A stretch of 64,000 nucleotides of DNA, taken from positions 843,923 through 907,922 of the forward strand of contig CAUJCO010000013.1 of assembly GCA_963169645.1 (NCBI GenBank), read 5' to 3'. Shown piece by piece: positions 9,091-18,972 of this stretch. The notes under the pieces are model-generated. The model was not told the DNA's origin, made no database searches, and worked only from the letters and a program-made list of their open reading frames with translations. How positions within the stretch are numbered: position 1 is the first letter of the stretch; the number at the start of each line of letters is the position of its first letter. The position numbers and the translations under genes were made by a program. Source of the stretch: Bacteroidota bacterium (lineage in GTDB: Bacteria; Bacteroidota; Bacteroidia; Chitinophagales; JADIYW01).

Positions 9091-9937
9091 CTTCCACAAA
9101 GGTAAGAAGCAATTTGCGACCAAAAGTGATCCTTTTGCTTATAAAATTGAGCAATCAGTAAAGAATTTTGTGCCACCGAAAGAGGTAATTACCCAAGATG
9201 AGACTCGCTTAAATAAATTTATCTCAAATGCCGGCATTTGTTCTCGTCGCCAAGCAGACGAATACATTAAAGCCGGATATGTTACCGTAAATGATGAAGT
9301 GGTGTTGGAAATGGGTTACAAAGTAAAACCATCGGATATCATCAAGTTTAAAAATAAAAAAGTACAAAACGATAAGAAAGTTTATATACTTTTAAATAAA
9401 CCCAAAGGATATTTAACGACAGTTTCGGACGACCGCGAACGTAAAACCGTGATGGAATTGGTACATACCGTTAAAGACGCACGCATTTATCCGGTGGGCC
9501 GTTTAGATAGAAATTCAACCGGTATTTTGTTATTAACAAATGATGGCGAATTAGCACAAAAATTATCGCATCCTAGCGGCGAAGTAACCAAAGTATATCA
9601 AGTAGAATTAGATAAGCCATTAGAGCAAAAAGATTTACTGAAAATACGTGAAGGTGTTGTATTAGAAGATGGAAAAGCGAATGTGGATCAAGCCGATTAC
9701 ACTTTGCCGCGTGGCGACGACAGATTTGTGGGTGTTGAGTTACACAGTGGAAAAAACAGGATAGTACGCCGAATTTTTGAAAGCTTAGGCTACGAAGTAC
9801 AAAAACTCGACCGAGTGTTATATGCCGGTTTAACGAAGAAAAATTTACCACGTGGTAAATGGCGTTTTTTAACCGAAAAAGAAGTAATCTTTTTAAAATA
9901 TTTTATTGCCAATAAAAAAGAAAAAAAGAAAGCCTAA
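9032..9937 (+). CDS. rluB: RsuA/RluB-family rRNA pseudouridine synthase
   Basis: 301 residues from the GTG at 9032; GTG codons at 9053 and 9068 are alternative starts. A basic, low-complexity N-terminal tail leads to an S4 RNA-binding domain (about residues 58-105, RLNKFISNAGICSRRQADEYI). The synthase domain follows, with the catalytic Asp 159 in GRLDRNSTG. LHSGKNRIVRRIFESLGY is also a signature of the family. The enzyme isomerises a uridine in rRNA, most likely 23S U2605 (RluB) given the scpB-rluB neighbourhood common across bacteria. The C-terminus is Lys-rich. Confidence 0.9.
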   Translation: MRKRISKVPIQPVTSTSKTNFHKGKKQFATKSDPFAYKIEQSVKNFVPPKEVITQDETRLNKFISNAGICSRRQADEYIKAGYVTVNDEVVLEMGYKVKPSDIIKFKNKKVQNDKKVYILLNKPKGYLTTVSDDRERKTVMELVHTVKDARIYPVGRLDRNSTGILLLTNDGELAQKLSHPSGEVTKVYQVELDKPLEQKDLLKIREGVVLEDGKANVDQADYTLPRGDDRFVGVELHSGKNRIVRRIFESLGYEVQKLDRVLYAGLTKKNLPRGKWRFLTEKEVIFLKYFIANKKEKKKA

Positions 9938-9943
9938 TTTCTT

Positions 9944-11377
9944 TTACCAGAACTTAATTTTTCCAGCAGCAAACCAGCACATTCGCAACAACATCCAACC
10001 ATTGGTGAAGCGTGAAATATTAGTGACGCCATACGTGCGCTCACGATAACGAATCGGTAAGTCAATAATTTTTAAATTGAGTTTGTAAGCACCAAATAAT
10101 AAATCAAAATCGCCGAACGGATCAAAATCGCCAAAGAATTTTCTGTTTTCTATCAGCTTCAAATAATCTTCTCTAAACATTACTTTGGTACCACATAAAC
10201 TGTCTTTTATTGGTTGCTCTAACAACCACGAAAAAACCCAAGAGAAAAATTTATTGCCTAATGTATTTAAAAAACGCATGGCTTCTTTTTCCATCGGATA
10301 TACTAAGCGCGAACCATTAATAAATTCACCTTTTCCGGTAGCAATCGCATTATAAAATTTGGGTAGTTCTTCCGGTGGCATGGTTAGGTCGGCATCTAAA
10401 ATCATTAAAATATCTTGTGTTGCCATTGCATACCCTTTGCGTACGGCATCACCTTTTCCTTTGCCGGTTTGTTGTCCAATTTTTATATCGTGCGTGTCTT
10501 TATATTTTTGTTGGATGTCTTGAATTTTCTGCCAAGTATCATCCGACGAGTTGCCCTCTATAAAGATAATTTCTTGATGTTTTCCAAATTTTGGTAAACG
10601 TAGAATGGCATTTTCTATGTTGCCGCTTTCGTTGCGTGCCGGTATGCAAATGCTCACTGAATATTTTTCGGCAACGGCTTCTTCCGTATAATTTAATAAC
10701 GGACGTGCAAAGGTAAATTGATTTAAACACATCGACTTAAACAACGGCAATTTGGCAATATACTTATTCACTAACCAAGATAAAATAGGAATGTAAACAG
10801 GCAATAATAAACGTTTGTTTGCACGATACGTTTCAAAGCCGGATAAGTAAAGTAAGTTGGAAATATCTTTCGAGTCTAACCAGTTCTGTTGTGGTGATTT
10901 CTTTTTATATCCAACAGATTCACCCAAGTTTAAAATGGGTTGCCAATAATGATTGTAATACGAAATTATTACGCGTGTATGTTCATGACAATTCTTTTTA
11001 ATGGCATAAAATACATCTTGTACATTATCTAAATATCCTATAATATTATTGAAAATAATGACATCATATTTTTTTTCGAGTGTGATGTTTTCAGCATCCA
11101 TCACATAAAAATCCACATCTTTAAACGTGTTTTTTGCTACTTCAATCATCTTTGGTGAAAAGTCAATACCTGTTTTTTCTTTTCCTTTTAAATGATGAAT
11201 GGTTTCGCCATAACCACAACCAATTTCTAAAACTACATCCGATTCTGAAATAAAAAAATTGAGGTAATCAATAATGTCATTACCATAATACGAAAATCGT
11301 TTTCGGTACGAAAGATAGTCCGAAGCAGCGTTTTCAAAATGTTGAAATATCTCTTTTTTGCGTGTTAATGACATCAT
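9944..11377 (-). CDS. fusion of class I SAM methyltransferase and family 2 glycosyltransferase
   Basis: 477 residues with two enzymes in one chain. Residues about 15-140 are a SAM-dependent methyltransferase: motif I VLEIGCGYGE at 49-58, DVIIFNNIIGYL at 105-116. Residues about 240-477 are a GT2 glycosyltransferase of the dolichol-phosphate-mannose-synthase type: SICIPARNESGNIE at 242-255 and metal-binding DAD at 328-330. There is no large C-terminal membrane region. It may methylate and glycosylate a lipid-linked or membrane saccharide; the order of reactions is unknown. It is the last gene of a four-gene minus-strand block, one base after the GT39-like gene. Confidence 0.85.
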   Translation of the reverse strand: MMSLTRKKEIFQHFENAASDYLSYRKRFSYYGNDIIDYLNFFISESDVVLEIGCGYGETIHHLKGKEKTGIDFSPKMIEVAKNTFKDVDFYVMDAENITLEKKYDVIIFNNIIGYLDNVQDVFYAIKKNCHEHTRVIISYYNHYWQPILNLGESVGYKKKSPQQNWLDSKDISNLLYLSGFETYRANKRLLLPVYIPILSWLVNKYIAKLPLFKSMCLNQFTFARPLLNYTEEAVAEKYSVSICIPARNESGNIENAILRLPKFGKHQEIIFIEGNSSDDTWQKIQDIQQKYKDTHDIKIGQQTGKGKGDAVRKGYAMATQDILMILDADLTMPPEELPKFYNAIATGKGEFINGSRLVYPMEKEAMRFLNTLGNKFFSWVFSWLLEQPIKDSLCGTKVMFREDYLKLIENRKFFGDFDPFGDFDLLFGAYKLNLKIIDLPIRYRERTYGVTNISRFTNGWMLLRMCWFAAGKIKFW

Positions 11378-11378
11378 T

Positions 11379-13136
11379 TTATTTTTGAACGATAGTTTGT
11401 TTTATACTATCAATAGATGAATAGTTGATTTTATAAAGTTGTGCTTTTTCCAAGTCGCCTTCTTGATGAATAAATTGAAATGCTGTTGGATATTTTTGTG
11501 CAATATAATAGGCATAGCGATGCATTGTGCTAATAAATTGACCTTCGATATACATTGCAGGATTTACGCGCAATTCTGACAGTACAATATAGTTTACCTT
11601 GTTGGCTCTAAATGGCAGGAGCAAAGAATCGGCATCGGTAGAAGGTGTATTGTACACCGGATAAAATTCTTTTCCTTCCGAGAAAATAAACGACATTGGT
11701 GCTTTGCGCACTGCAATTGATTTTGTTTCATTCGGAAGATTTTGCGCACACCACTTCATCATCTTAATGTAATTCTGCCAATCCGGTGTATAGCCAAACG
11801 TGGCATCACCGGAAATATTTTCTTTGAAAATGGGATATCGTTCGCTGATTTGTGTAAAGGTTGATTTTAATCCGGTGATAAGTAAAATAAAAAATACAAA
11901 TGGATACACTACTTGTGTAACGCTGTATTGCTGACCTAAAACATATAACAAATAAAAGAACGCAAATAAAATAAAAGGCAAATACAACATAATTAAACGT
12001 GTTTGTCCCCAAGTTGTATGTAATGAGATAAATGTTGCAGCTAATAAACCCATAAAAAACAAGGTAGTGAACAATAAAATGTATTGCTTTTTTTGGTGCA
12101 TCAACCATAATGATAAACCTACTAATGCAATAGTAAACAGGGTTAATGCAACATTATTAGGCGACATTTCTTCCGGCCTGAATCCGAGTATATAGTATAA
12201 ACGAGATGAAATATAGATTTGACAATTTTCCCAAAAACGCACCACCAAACCTCCAAAAGTTTCTTTTCCCAATTGTGGATTGTAGGCATCTTTATTAAAC
12301 ATTTTACTGCCTTGTGATTTGAATTGAGATGCATCTAAATGCCAAACAAGTTTAAGTGCCGTTTGATATAAGAAATAAAATATAGTAAATGATACGGTGA
12401 TGATAATTGGCTCAATATATTTTTTTCTATAAATGAAAAATAGGATTAAAATACCAACAGTTGCTAAAGCTACATTTCTGGATATCATTAATAGCAAACA
12501 ACAAAAACCAATTAATATTAAATAGCCAAAGTTGGATTTTAGTTGATAGTCGTTGTTGTCTAACTTATCAAAGAAACGAAAGAACAACCACAATGCAAGG
12601 CTGAACATCATTAGTGAAAACGTTTCTGTATATGTTAAACTGGCATACACCAAAAATTGAAAATTTATGGCAGTTAATAATAAGCTTGGTAGTAATATCA
12701 AATAGGGAATTCTATCTTTAAAAGCTTTATATATAAAGAAAAGTGCCAAGATAAAAAATGCGATAGACGTGCATTTTAACCAAAATAATTTAACACCAAA
12801 AAGCTTGATGAAAACCGACAATATCATGGGATACAAAGGTGCTGTTTCCGTATAATAATATCCAAAGAAATTCTTTGCATAATTGTAACCGGATTCTATA
12901 TACAAGGCGTCGTCGTTTGCCGTTGATATTTTATTGTCGAAACTTAGAAACGAAAATAAACCGGCTAAAGCCAATATAAACGTAAGTATATACACGGCAT
13001 TTTTTGATAAGAAATTTTCCATCATTACAAACAAAGAAATAGACGGTGTTGTGGTTTCTTTTGTTTTTCTAAAAGATGGTTGAACTTTCGATTCGTTTGC
13101 TTTTGGAATATTTTTCTTTGGATGTTGTTTTGCCAT
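11379..13136 (-). CDS. GT39-like (ArnT/PMT-type) integral membrane glycosyltransferase
   Basis: 585 residues: a cytosolic Lys-rich N-tail (to about 40), then around ten or more membrane helices and a C-terminal periplasmic part of roughly 150 residues. The first periplasmic loop holds the Asp-Asp pair (NDDALYIESG, residues 74-83), as in GT39/GT83 enzymes that take sugar from a polyprenyl-phosphate donor. YYYTETAPLYPMIL after it is the typical acidic, Pro-containing motif. A neighbouring GT2 domain of the polyprenyl-P-sugar synthase type could make its donor. Acceptor unknown. Start and stop are four and one bases from its neighbours. Confidence 0.75.
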   Translation of the reverse strand: MAKQHPKKNIPKANESKVQPSFRKTKETTTPSISLFVMMENFLSKNAVYILTFILALAGLFSFLSFDNKISTANDDALYIESGYNYAKNFFGYYYTETAPLYPMILSVFIKLFGVKLFWLKCTSIAFFILALFFIYKAFKDRIPYLILLPSLLLTAINFQFLVYASLTYTETFSLMMFSLALWLFFRFFDKLDNNDYQLKSNFGYLILIGFCCLLLMISRNVALATVGILILFFIYRKKYIEPIIITVSFTIFYFLYQTALKLVWHLDASQFKSQGSKMFNKDAYNPQLGKETFGGLVVRFWENCQIYISSRLYYILGFRPEEMSPNNVALTLFTIALVGLSLWLMHQKKQYILLFTTLFFMGLLAATFISLHTTWGQTRLIMLYLPFILFAFFYLLYVLGQQYSVTQVVYPFVFFILLITGLKSTFTQISERYPIFKENISGDATFGYTPDWQNYIKMMKWCAQNLPNETKSIAVRKAPMSFIFSEGKEFYPVYNTPSTDADSLLLPFRANKVNYIVLSELRVNPAMYIEGQFISTMHRYAYYIAQKYPTAFQFIHQEGDLEKAQLYKINYSSIDSIKQTIVQK

Positions 13137-13140
13137 AGTT

Positions 13141-13878
13141 TTATTTTTCTAAATACAAATTAAAATATTCATCCTTGCCAAAGTGTGCGTATTGATGGGC
13201 TTTTTCAGGAGTCAATAAATCTAAATTTCCGTCGTTGTATAAATTAATTCGGAACTGATGTTGCTGAAAAGTATGCAAGAAATCGGCAATAGTTATTTTA
13301 CTTTCTTGAATGCCGAACGGATAAAACTCTGTAATGATTTTCAATTGCTGGTTTTTTTGCAACACTTCTTTCATACCTTGAAATGCAAAATACTCGTACC
13401 CTTGAATATCTATTTTAATAAAATCCACGTTGTGTTCCGGAATAATATCGTCAATCGCTACGCACTCAATTTCAGTTTTGGATGTATAGTTTTCCGTAGC
13501 ATACGTTTTATGATCCACATTCAACAAATCGGAATGATACAACGTAATAGTGCCTGTTTTATCACTTACTGCTTTATTAATAAGTAGCACATTTTTTAAA
13601 TGACCGGCATTTTGTTGTAGATAGTTGAAGTTTTTTTTATCCGGTTCAAACGCATACACTTTTCCGGTTTCGCCTACTAAGTTGGAAAGTATTTTGGTAT
13701 AAAAGCCAATGTTTGCACCGATATCCAACACAACATCTCCTTTTTTGATATTTTTTTTCAGTAATTCAATTTCATATTTATCTTGTCTTTTTTTAAAAAT
13801 TGGATAAATAATATTGTAAATAGGAAACGCATTCTTGTACAAGAAATCGCCCAGTTTTATAGAAAATGTTGATGGCAT
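13141..13878 (-). CDS. FkbM-family SAM-dependent methyltransferase
   Basis: 245 residues. Motif I VLDIGANIGFYT (residues 50-61) and the VDFIKIDIQGYEYFAFQGM segment (about 155) are diagnostic of FkbM-type O-methyltransferases, common in polysaccharide loci. It precedes the GT39-like and MTase-GT2 genes by four bases and probably acts on the same glycan or lipid. A 109-codon plus-strand frame over its body is a shadow. Confidence 0.88.
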   Translation of the reverse strand: MPSTFSIKLGDFLYKNAFPIYNIIYPIFKKRQDKYEIELLKKNIKKGDVVLDIGANIGFYTKILSNLVGETGKVYAFEPDKKNFNYLQQNAGHLKNVLLINKAVSDKTGTITLYHSDLLNVDHKTYATENYTSKTEIECVAIDDIIPEHNVDFIKIDIQGYEYFAFQGMKEVLQKNQQLKIITEFYPFGIQESKITIADFLHTFQQHQFRINLYNDGNLDLLTPEKAHQYAHFGKDEYFNLYLEK

Positions 13879-13917
13879 ACTGCAATAATTAGCTGTTTTG
13901 CTAATCGATTAATAAAG

Positions 13918-14868
13918 TTATTTTTTCAATCCAATTTCTCTCAAACGTTCGTCTAAGTATTCGCCGGCTGTGCAAGGTGGATAAGCGATAGGGTGCTCTT
14001 CCGAAATGCAATTTTCCAAACAATCTAATCTTACTTCACTTCGTGGATGTAAGAAAAATGGAATAGAATAACGATGCGTATGCCATTTTTCTCGAGTTGG
14101 ATTTACTACACGATGTGTGGTAGATTTCAGTTTATTATTGCATAAGCGTTGTAACATGTCGCCTACATTCACCATTATTTGATGCGGTTCTGCTTTCGCA
14201 TCGTGCCAATTTCCATCCACATCCATTACTTGCAAACCGTCTGCACTTGCACCAACCAATAAAGTAATTAAGTTAATGTCTTCGTGTGCTTCTGCACGAA
14301 TGGCGCTCTTTGGTTCTTCTGTAATTGGTGGATAATGAATTGCTCGTAAGATGCTGTTTCCATTGTGAATACGGCTGTCAAAATACTGTACATCCAATCC
14401 TAAATATTCTGCAATAGCACGTAATAAATGCCTGCCACTGTTTTCGAAACTTTTATATAGTTGTCTGCCGGTTTCGTTAAATTCTGGTAACTCGGCTACA
14501 TCCAAATTATCCGGATAATCTGCTGCCGGCATTACTTCACCATCTTCAATATATTGCCCAACTTGCCAAAACTCTTTTAAATCTGCCACTTCGCTTTGTT
14601 TAGCTTTCTCTCTACCAAACGACGTGTAGCCACGCTGTCCGGCATATTCTATTTTCTCATAACTTTTTTTGGTTTCTAAAGGCAATGCATAAAATTGCTC
14701 TACCAAATTGTAATATTTATCAATAATATGCTGTGGAATACCATGATTGTCGATAGCAGCAAATCCAATTTCTGAATAGGCCTTTCCAAATCCTTGGATA
14801 AACTTTTGTCTTCTTGCTTCATCACCGGATAAATAATCCGCTAAGTCTAAAACCGGAATATAACTCAT
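13918..14868 (-). CDS. 2-oxoglutarate/Fe(II) oxygenase of the isopenicillin N synthase-like family
   Basis: 316 residues. It carries the N-terminal DIOX_N domain (YSEIGFAAIDNHGIP) and the jelly-roll oxygenase domain with facial triad His 195 x Asp 197 (AHEDINLITLL) and His 252 (STTHRVVNP). The Arg 266-x-Ser 268 pair (HRYSIPFF) would bind 2-oxoglutarate. It is complete and has all required residues. The true substrate is not predictable; bacterial members often act on small amino-acid-derived compounds. It is 39 bases upstream of the FkbM gene on the same strand, so it may be the first gene of this transcription unit. Confidence 0.88.
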   Translation of the reverse strand: MSYIPVLDLADYLSGDEARRQKFIQGFGKAYSEIGFAAIDNHGIPQHIIDKYYNLVEQFYALPLETKKSYEKIEYAGQRGYTSFGREKAKQSEVADLKEFWQVGQYIEDGEVMPAADYPDNLDVAELPEFNETGRQLYKSFENSGRHLLRAIAEYLGLDVQYFDSRIHNGNSILRAIHYPPITEEPKSAIRAEAHEDINLITLLVGASADGLQVMDVDGNWHDAKAEPHQIMVNVGDMLQRLCNNKLKSTTHRVVNPTREKWHTHRYSIPFFLHPRSEVRLDCLENCISEEHPIAYPPCTAGEYLDERLREIGLKK

Positions 14869-15005
14869 AATTTAATTTTGATGTAAATATACTATTTATT
14901 GTAATTGAAAGTTTGTGTTGTAATCGAAGTCTTATAAGATACAGCTAAAATAAAATTCTTTTTTAATCGAGATAATTTCGATATTCGTATAGTACAAAAA
15001 CAGAT

Positions 15006-16250
15006 ATGGAATTTTTTCAAAATATAATTGTCGATTTTAAAGCACATTGGTATATCTATGTGTCGATGCCCATTATTGCTGCATTAATTGGATATGTAAC
15101 TAAAATTGTAGCTATAGAAATGATGTTTAAACCATTAGAATTTATTGGTATTAAACCCTTTTTAGGCTGGCAAGGAATTATTCCAAGAAAAGCTGCCATT
15201 ATGAGTTCTATAGCTTGTGATACCTTGACATCCAGATTAATCAAACCGGAAGAAGTTTTTGATCGTTTAGATCCGAATAGAGTAGCACAAGAATTAGAAA
15301 AACCGATGCTGCCTATTGTAGAAAAAATTACTCACGATGTAATGTCGCACTATCAACCCGGCCTGTGGGAAAGTATTCCGGAAAATGCCAAGCGTATGCT
15401 CATCAAACGCATCCAACAGCAATCGCCGGATATGGTACGCCAACTGATGCAAGAAACGAAAGACAACCTAAGTCAGGTTTTTGATTTAAAAGATATGGTG
15501 GTTACCAATCTTACCAAAGACAAAAAACTATTGAATAAAATATTTTTAGAAAGTGGTAACAAAGAATTCCAATTTATCCGCAATTCCGGAATATACTTCG
15601 GTTTCGCTATTGGTTTGGTACAGTTGGTTGTTTGGTTACTAACGCACAATGTTTGGGTAATGCCTATATTCGGTTTGTTTACAGGTTGGTTCACCGATTG
15701 GTTGGCACTCAAAATGATTTTTGCACCACAACAGCCTAAAAAATATTTTGGTTTGTTTACTTGGCATGGTTTATTTTTTAAACGTCAACAAGAAGTTGCT
15801 TCCGCGTATGGTGCTTTAATTGCTAAAGAAGTATTGACACCACGAAATATGATAGAATCTATCTTGACCGGAAAGTTATCGGATAATTTATTTAATATGA
15901 TTCAGAAAAATGTGCAACAAATGGTAGACGAACAAGCCGGTGTGTTAAAACCGATTGTGGTATTTGCCGTAGGTTCTGAAAAATATAAAGCCATGAAAAA
16001 TGCTATTACCGGAAACATGGTACAACAATTGCCGGTGGCATTAAGTCATATCGAAAAATATGCAGAAGATGCCATGGATATCCAAAATACATTGGTAACA
16101 AAAATGAAAGAACTAACGCCGGAAGAATTTGAAGGTGTGTTGCGTCCGGCATTTAAACAAGATGAGTGGATTTTAATTACAGTTGGTGCTGTTTTAGGAT
16201 TTTTAGTTGGTGAATTACAAGTGGTATTGATGGAACATTTTGTGCTGTAA
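15006..16250 (+). CDS. DUF445 family membrane protein
   Basis: 414 residues. An N-terminal membrane helix (about 17-33), a central helix pair (about 195-245, with the IFGLFTGWFTDWLALKMIF motif typical of DUF445) and a C-terminal helix (about 390-412) frame long soluble helical segments. The repeated GWQGIIPRKA-like and WHGLFFKRQQEVA motifs support an internally duplicated architecture. Function is not known; the family is a conserved membrane protein. It stands alone, divergent from the oxygenase gene across 137 bases. Confidence 0.85.
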   Translation: MEFFQNIIVDFKAHWYIYVSMPIIAALIGYVTKIVAIEMMFKPLEFIGIKPFLGWQGIIPRKAAIMSSIACDTLTSRLIKPEEVFDRLDPNRVAQELEKPMLPIVEKITHDVMSHYQPGLWESIPENAKRMLIKRIQQQSPDMVRQLMQETKDNLSQVFDLKDMVVTNLTKDKKLLNKIFLESGNKEFQFIRNSGIYFGFAIGLVQLVVWLLTHNVWVMPIFGLFTGWFTDWLALKMIFAPQQPKKYFGLFTWHGLFFKRQQEVASAYGALIAKEVLTPRNMIESILTGKLSDNLFNMIQKNVQQMVDEQAGVLKPIVVFAVGSEKYKAMKNAITGNMVQQLPVALSHIEKYAEDAMDIQNTLVTKMKELTPEEFEGVLRPAFKQDEWILITVGAVLGFLVGELQVVLMEHFVL

Positions 16251-16398
16251 AGCAATTCCATATTTTTTATGTGAAATTATTTAACGCCTTTCTTGTTTCA
16301 TTTAAACAATTCTTAACTTCATTCACGTAACACACACACATCCTTTTTTGTAATTTTAATGTTATACTTTTTCCTGAAAAATTCTTACTTCATCAAAG

Positions 16399-16406
16399 TA
16401 TCTTTT
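16399..16406 (+). promoter_or_regulatory. possible -7 element (TATCTTTT) for leuA
   Basis: TATCTTTT lies 54 bases before the leuA start and resembles TAnnTTTG without the final G. The leader (about 50 bases) has no obvious Leu-rich leader peptide or attenuator hairpin. The rest of the 210-base gap after the DUF445 gene shows nothing else recognisable. Confidence 0.35.
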
Positions 16407-16460
16407 TTAGATTGATAGTTTGATGCATTAGATTTGAAAGGATATTAAATATTAAATAAA

Positions 16461-17954
16461 ATGAACAACAACAAAGTCTTTATTTTCGACACTACACTCC
16501 GCGACGGCGAGCAAGTACCGGGCTGCCAATTGAATACAATAGAAAAAATAGAAGTGGGTTTAGCTTTAGAAGAATTAGGTGTTGACATTTTAGAAGCCGG
16601 TTTTCCAATTTCTTCACCCGGCGATTTTAATTCCGTAGTAGAGATTACAAAAAATATCACTCGACCAACCATTTGTGCATTAACACGTGCCGTAGCAGCC
16701 GATATTGATTGTGCTGCCGAAGCATTAAAACACGCCAAACGTGCCCGAATTCATACCGGAATTGGCTCTTCGGATATTCATATCAAAAATAAATTAAAAA
16801 CCACACGCGAGAATATTTTAGAGAAAGCAGCTTGGGCTGCCAAATATGCACGCAACTATGTTGACGATGTAGAGTTTTTCTGCGAAGATGCCGGACGTGC
16901 AGATTTAGACTTCTTAGCAAAGATGGTGGAAACCGTAATTGCCGCTGGTGCTACTGTTGTAAATATTCCGGATACAACCGGCTATTGCTTGCCGGAACAA
17001 TACGGTGCTAAAATTGCCTATTTGATGAATAATGTTCCGAATATCGACAAGGCAATTATCTCGGCACATTGCCACAACGACTTAGGTATGGCAACCGCCA
17101 ACTCGATGGCAGCATTACAAAATGGAGCACGCCAAGTAGAAGTAACCATGAATGGTATTGGCGAGCGTGCCGGAAATACATCATTGGAAGAAATTGCAAT
17201 GATATTAAAATCACACGAAACGAACTTGAAATTACAATGCGATATCAACGTTAAAAAGATATATCCAACATCCCGACTTATCACGCGATTAATGCGTATG
17301 CCGGTTCAACCCAATAAAGCAATTGTTGGGAGAAACGCCTTTGCACACTCTTCCGGTATTCATCAAGATGGTGTATTGAAAAATAGAGAGAATTATGAAA
17401 TCATCGACCCTAAAGATGTAGGTGTTCCGGAATCATTAATCGTGTTGACAGCAAGAAGTGGTCGTGCGGCACTTAAACATCGATTAGAAATCATCGGTTA
17501 TAAATTAGAACAAAAAGAATTAGACGAAACGTATAAAAAATTCTTGGATCTTGCCGATACACGTAAAGAAATTTACGATGAAGATTTAATGGAGATGATG
17601 GGACAAAGTAGAGAAGGAAGAATTTATAAAATTGATTATTTAGAAGTGCACTGTGGTAAACGATTAACAGCAACAGCAACCGTGGCATTGGAAAAAAATG
17701 GCGTTCGCACCGTTGAAATTGCGGAAGGTTGTGGTCCTGTAGATGCTACATTAAAAGCCATTGATAAGATAATACAACAGCCAGTACGTTTAGAAGAATA
17801 TTTGGTACAAGCAGTAACCGGCGGAAGTGATGATACCGGAAAAGTACATATCCAAATATCTAAAGATGGTGTATTTTATTATGGTTTCGGCAATGATACC
17901 GATGTAATTTATGCTACGGCAAAAGCTTATGTAGATGCTTTGAATAAACTTTAA
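16461..17954 (+). CDS. leuA: 2-isopropylmalate synthase
   Basis: 497 residues. It condenses 2-oxoisovalerate and acetyl-CoA in the first committed step of leucine synthesis. The catalytic HMGL-like barrel begins with [12 protein letters not shown] (residues 10-21). The metal ligands His 203 and His 205 lie in SAHCHNDLG, followed by [14 protein letters not shown]. The C-terminal part from about 385 is the LeuA dimer domain that binds leucine in feedback inhibition ([14 protein letters not shown]). Complete. leuC and leuD lie 36 kb away on the other strand, and leuB is not in the window. Confidence 0.97.
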   Translation: MNNNKVFIFDTTLRDGEQVPGCQLNTIEKIEVGLALEELGVDILEAGFPISSPGDFNSVVEITKNITRPTICALTRAVAADIDCAAEALKHAKRARIHTGIGSSDIHIKNKLKTTRENILEKAAWAAKYARNYVDDVEFFCEDAGRADLDFLAKMVETVIAAGATVVNIPDTTGYCLPEQYGAKIAYLMNNVPNIDKAIISAHCHNDLGMATANSMAALQNGARQVEVTMNGIGERAGNTSLEEIAMILKSHETNLKLQCDINVKKIYPTSRLITRLMRMPVQPNKAIVGRNAFAHSSGIHQDGVLKNRENYEIIDPKDVGVPESLIVLTARSGRAALKHRLEIIGYKLEQKELDETYKKFLDLADTRKEIYDEDLMEMMGQSREGRIYKIDYLEVHCGKRLTATATVALEKNGVRTVEIAEGCGPVDATLKAIDKIIQQPVRLEEYLVQAVTGGSDDTGKVHIQISKDGVFYYGFGNDTDVIYATAKAYVDALNKL

Positions 17955-17957
17955 TTC

Positions 17958-18932
17958 CTATTGTAATATTGCATCAGCTGCAATCCAATAAAGATTGTTT
18001 TTTCCATTTTGTAATTGCCCAATTTCTTGAATGAAAGCATCTAAATTCAGTTGTTTTGGATAGGATTTTTTTAGTTTTGAGCGATTGCTTGTAAATACAA
18101 AAAACCGACGATCAGCACTTACGAAAGGACAAAAATCTAAACTACTGGAATTAATTGTAGCACCTGCATTTGTTGCCATTTGCCATTTGCCTTGTTTATC
18201 TTTTTTGCTGATGTATAAATCGCAACCACCCAGCTCATCCTTTCTGCCACAAGATGTAAATACTATAGCCGATTCATCCGGTAACACAAAGGCATTGAAT
18301 TCATATTTATCTGAATTGACAGCATCCGATAAATTAATAGGCGTAGTGTAAACACCATCTACAAAAGCACTTTTCCAAATATCTTCTTTCCCTTTGGAAT
18401 GTGGATAGGCTGCTGTAAAAAAAATACTTCCATCATTTGTTACACTCGGATAAAATTCATCCATATCAGAGTTGATAGCAGTACCTAAGTTAACAGGTAA
18501 TTGCCAACTACCATTTCTTTTTTCTGTTTTCCAAATATCGAAATCTTGTTTTGATGTGGAATCGTTTTTTGGTCTGTTTGATGAAAAATAAAGTGCATTT
18601 CCATCCGGTGCAAAACTTGCTTCTAAGTCATAATATTTACCGGAAAAAGGAGCGATATTTATCTTCCATTTTCCATTTCTTTTTTCCATCTGTATAATGG
18701 TCGCAATGGTATTTTTATTGCTTTCTATCGTAAAAAATAGTTCATCTTCTTTGGGAGATATTGTAAAATCTCGGATTGAAAATGAATGTAGCTTTTTAGA
18801 AATCGGAATGAGTGCAAGGGTATCTTTAGAGAATGGAATTGGAATAGTAAAAGCTTCTTTCTTCTTTGCCCAACAATGTATAGACGCAATATAAAGTAGC
18901 CAACATAACGAACTTCGAATAATCCTTTTCAT
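17958..18932 (-). CDS. secreted PD40/TolB-like beta-propeller protein
   Basis: 324 residues with a signal peptide (cleavage near HCWAKKKEA, about residue 21). It contains several repeats of the WD40-like PD40 type: FAPDGNALYFSSNRPKN, VTNDGSIFFTAAYPHSK, LPDESAIVFTSCGRKDE, VSADRRFFVFTSNRSK. Each is a propeller blade. Such proteins sit in the periplasm, often with OmpA-like partners, but no OmpA domain is fused here. It is convergent with leuA (three-base gap) and divergent from accC, sharing a 40-base promoter region with it. Confidence 0.8.
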   Translation of the reverse strand: MKRIIRSSLCWLLYIASIHCWAKKKEAFTIPIPFSKDTLALIPISKKLHSFSIRDFTISPKEDELFFTIESNKNTIATIIQMEKRNGKWKINIAPFSGKYYDLEASFAPDGNALYFSSNRPKNDSTSKQDFDIWKTEKRNGSWQLPVNLGTAINSDMDEFYPSVTNDGSIFFTAAYPHSKGKEDIWKSAFVDGVYTTPINLSDAVNSDKYEFNAFVLPDESAIVFTSCGRKDELGGCDLYISKKDKQGKWQMATNAGATINSSSLDFCPFVSADRRFFVFTSNRSKLKKSYPKQLNLDAFIQEIGQLQNGKNNLYWIAADAILQ

Positions 18933-18972
18933 TGAATAAAATTAAAATAAATGTCGTTAAATTAGCAATGTT

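Noticed and set aside
11806..12108. 100-codon minus-strand frame with hydrophobic residues
   Set aside because: Same strand but another frame of the GT39-like gene; hydrophobicity comes from the T-rich coding sequence.
13258..13587. 109-codon plus-strand frame
   Set aside because: It is antisense to the FkbM methyltransferase, has no family motif and no promoter; a shadow.
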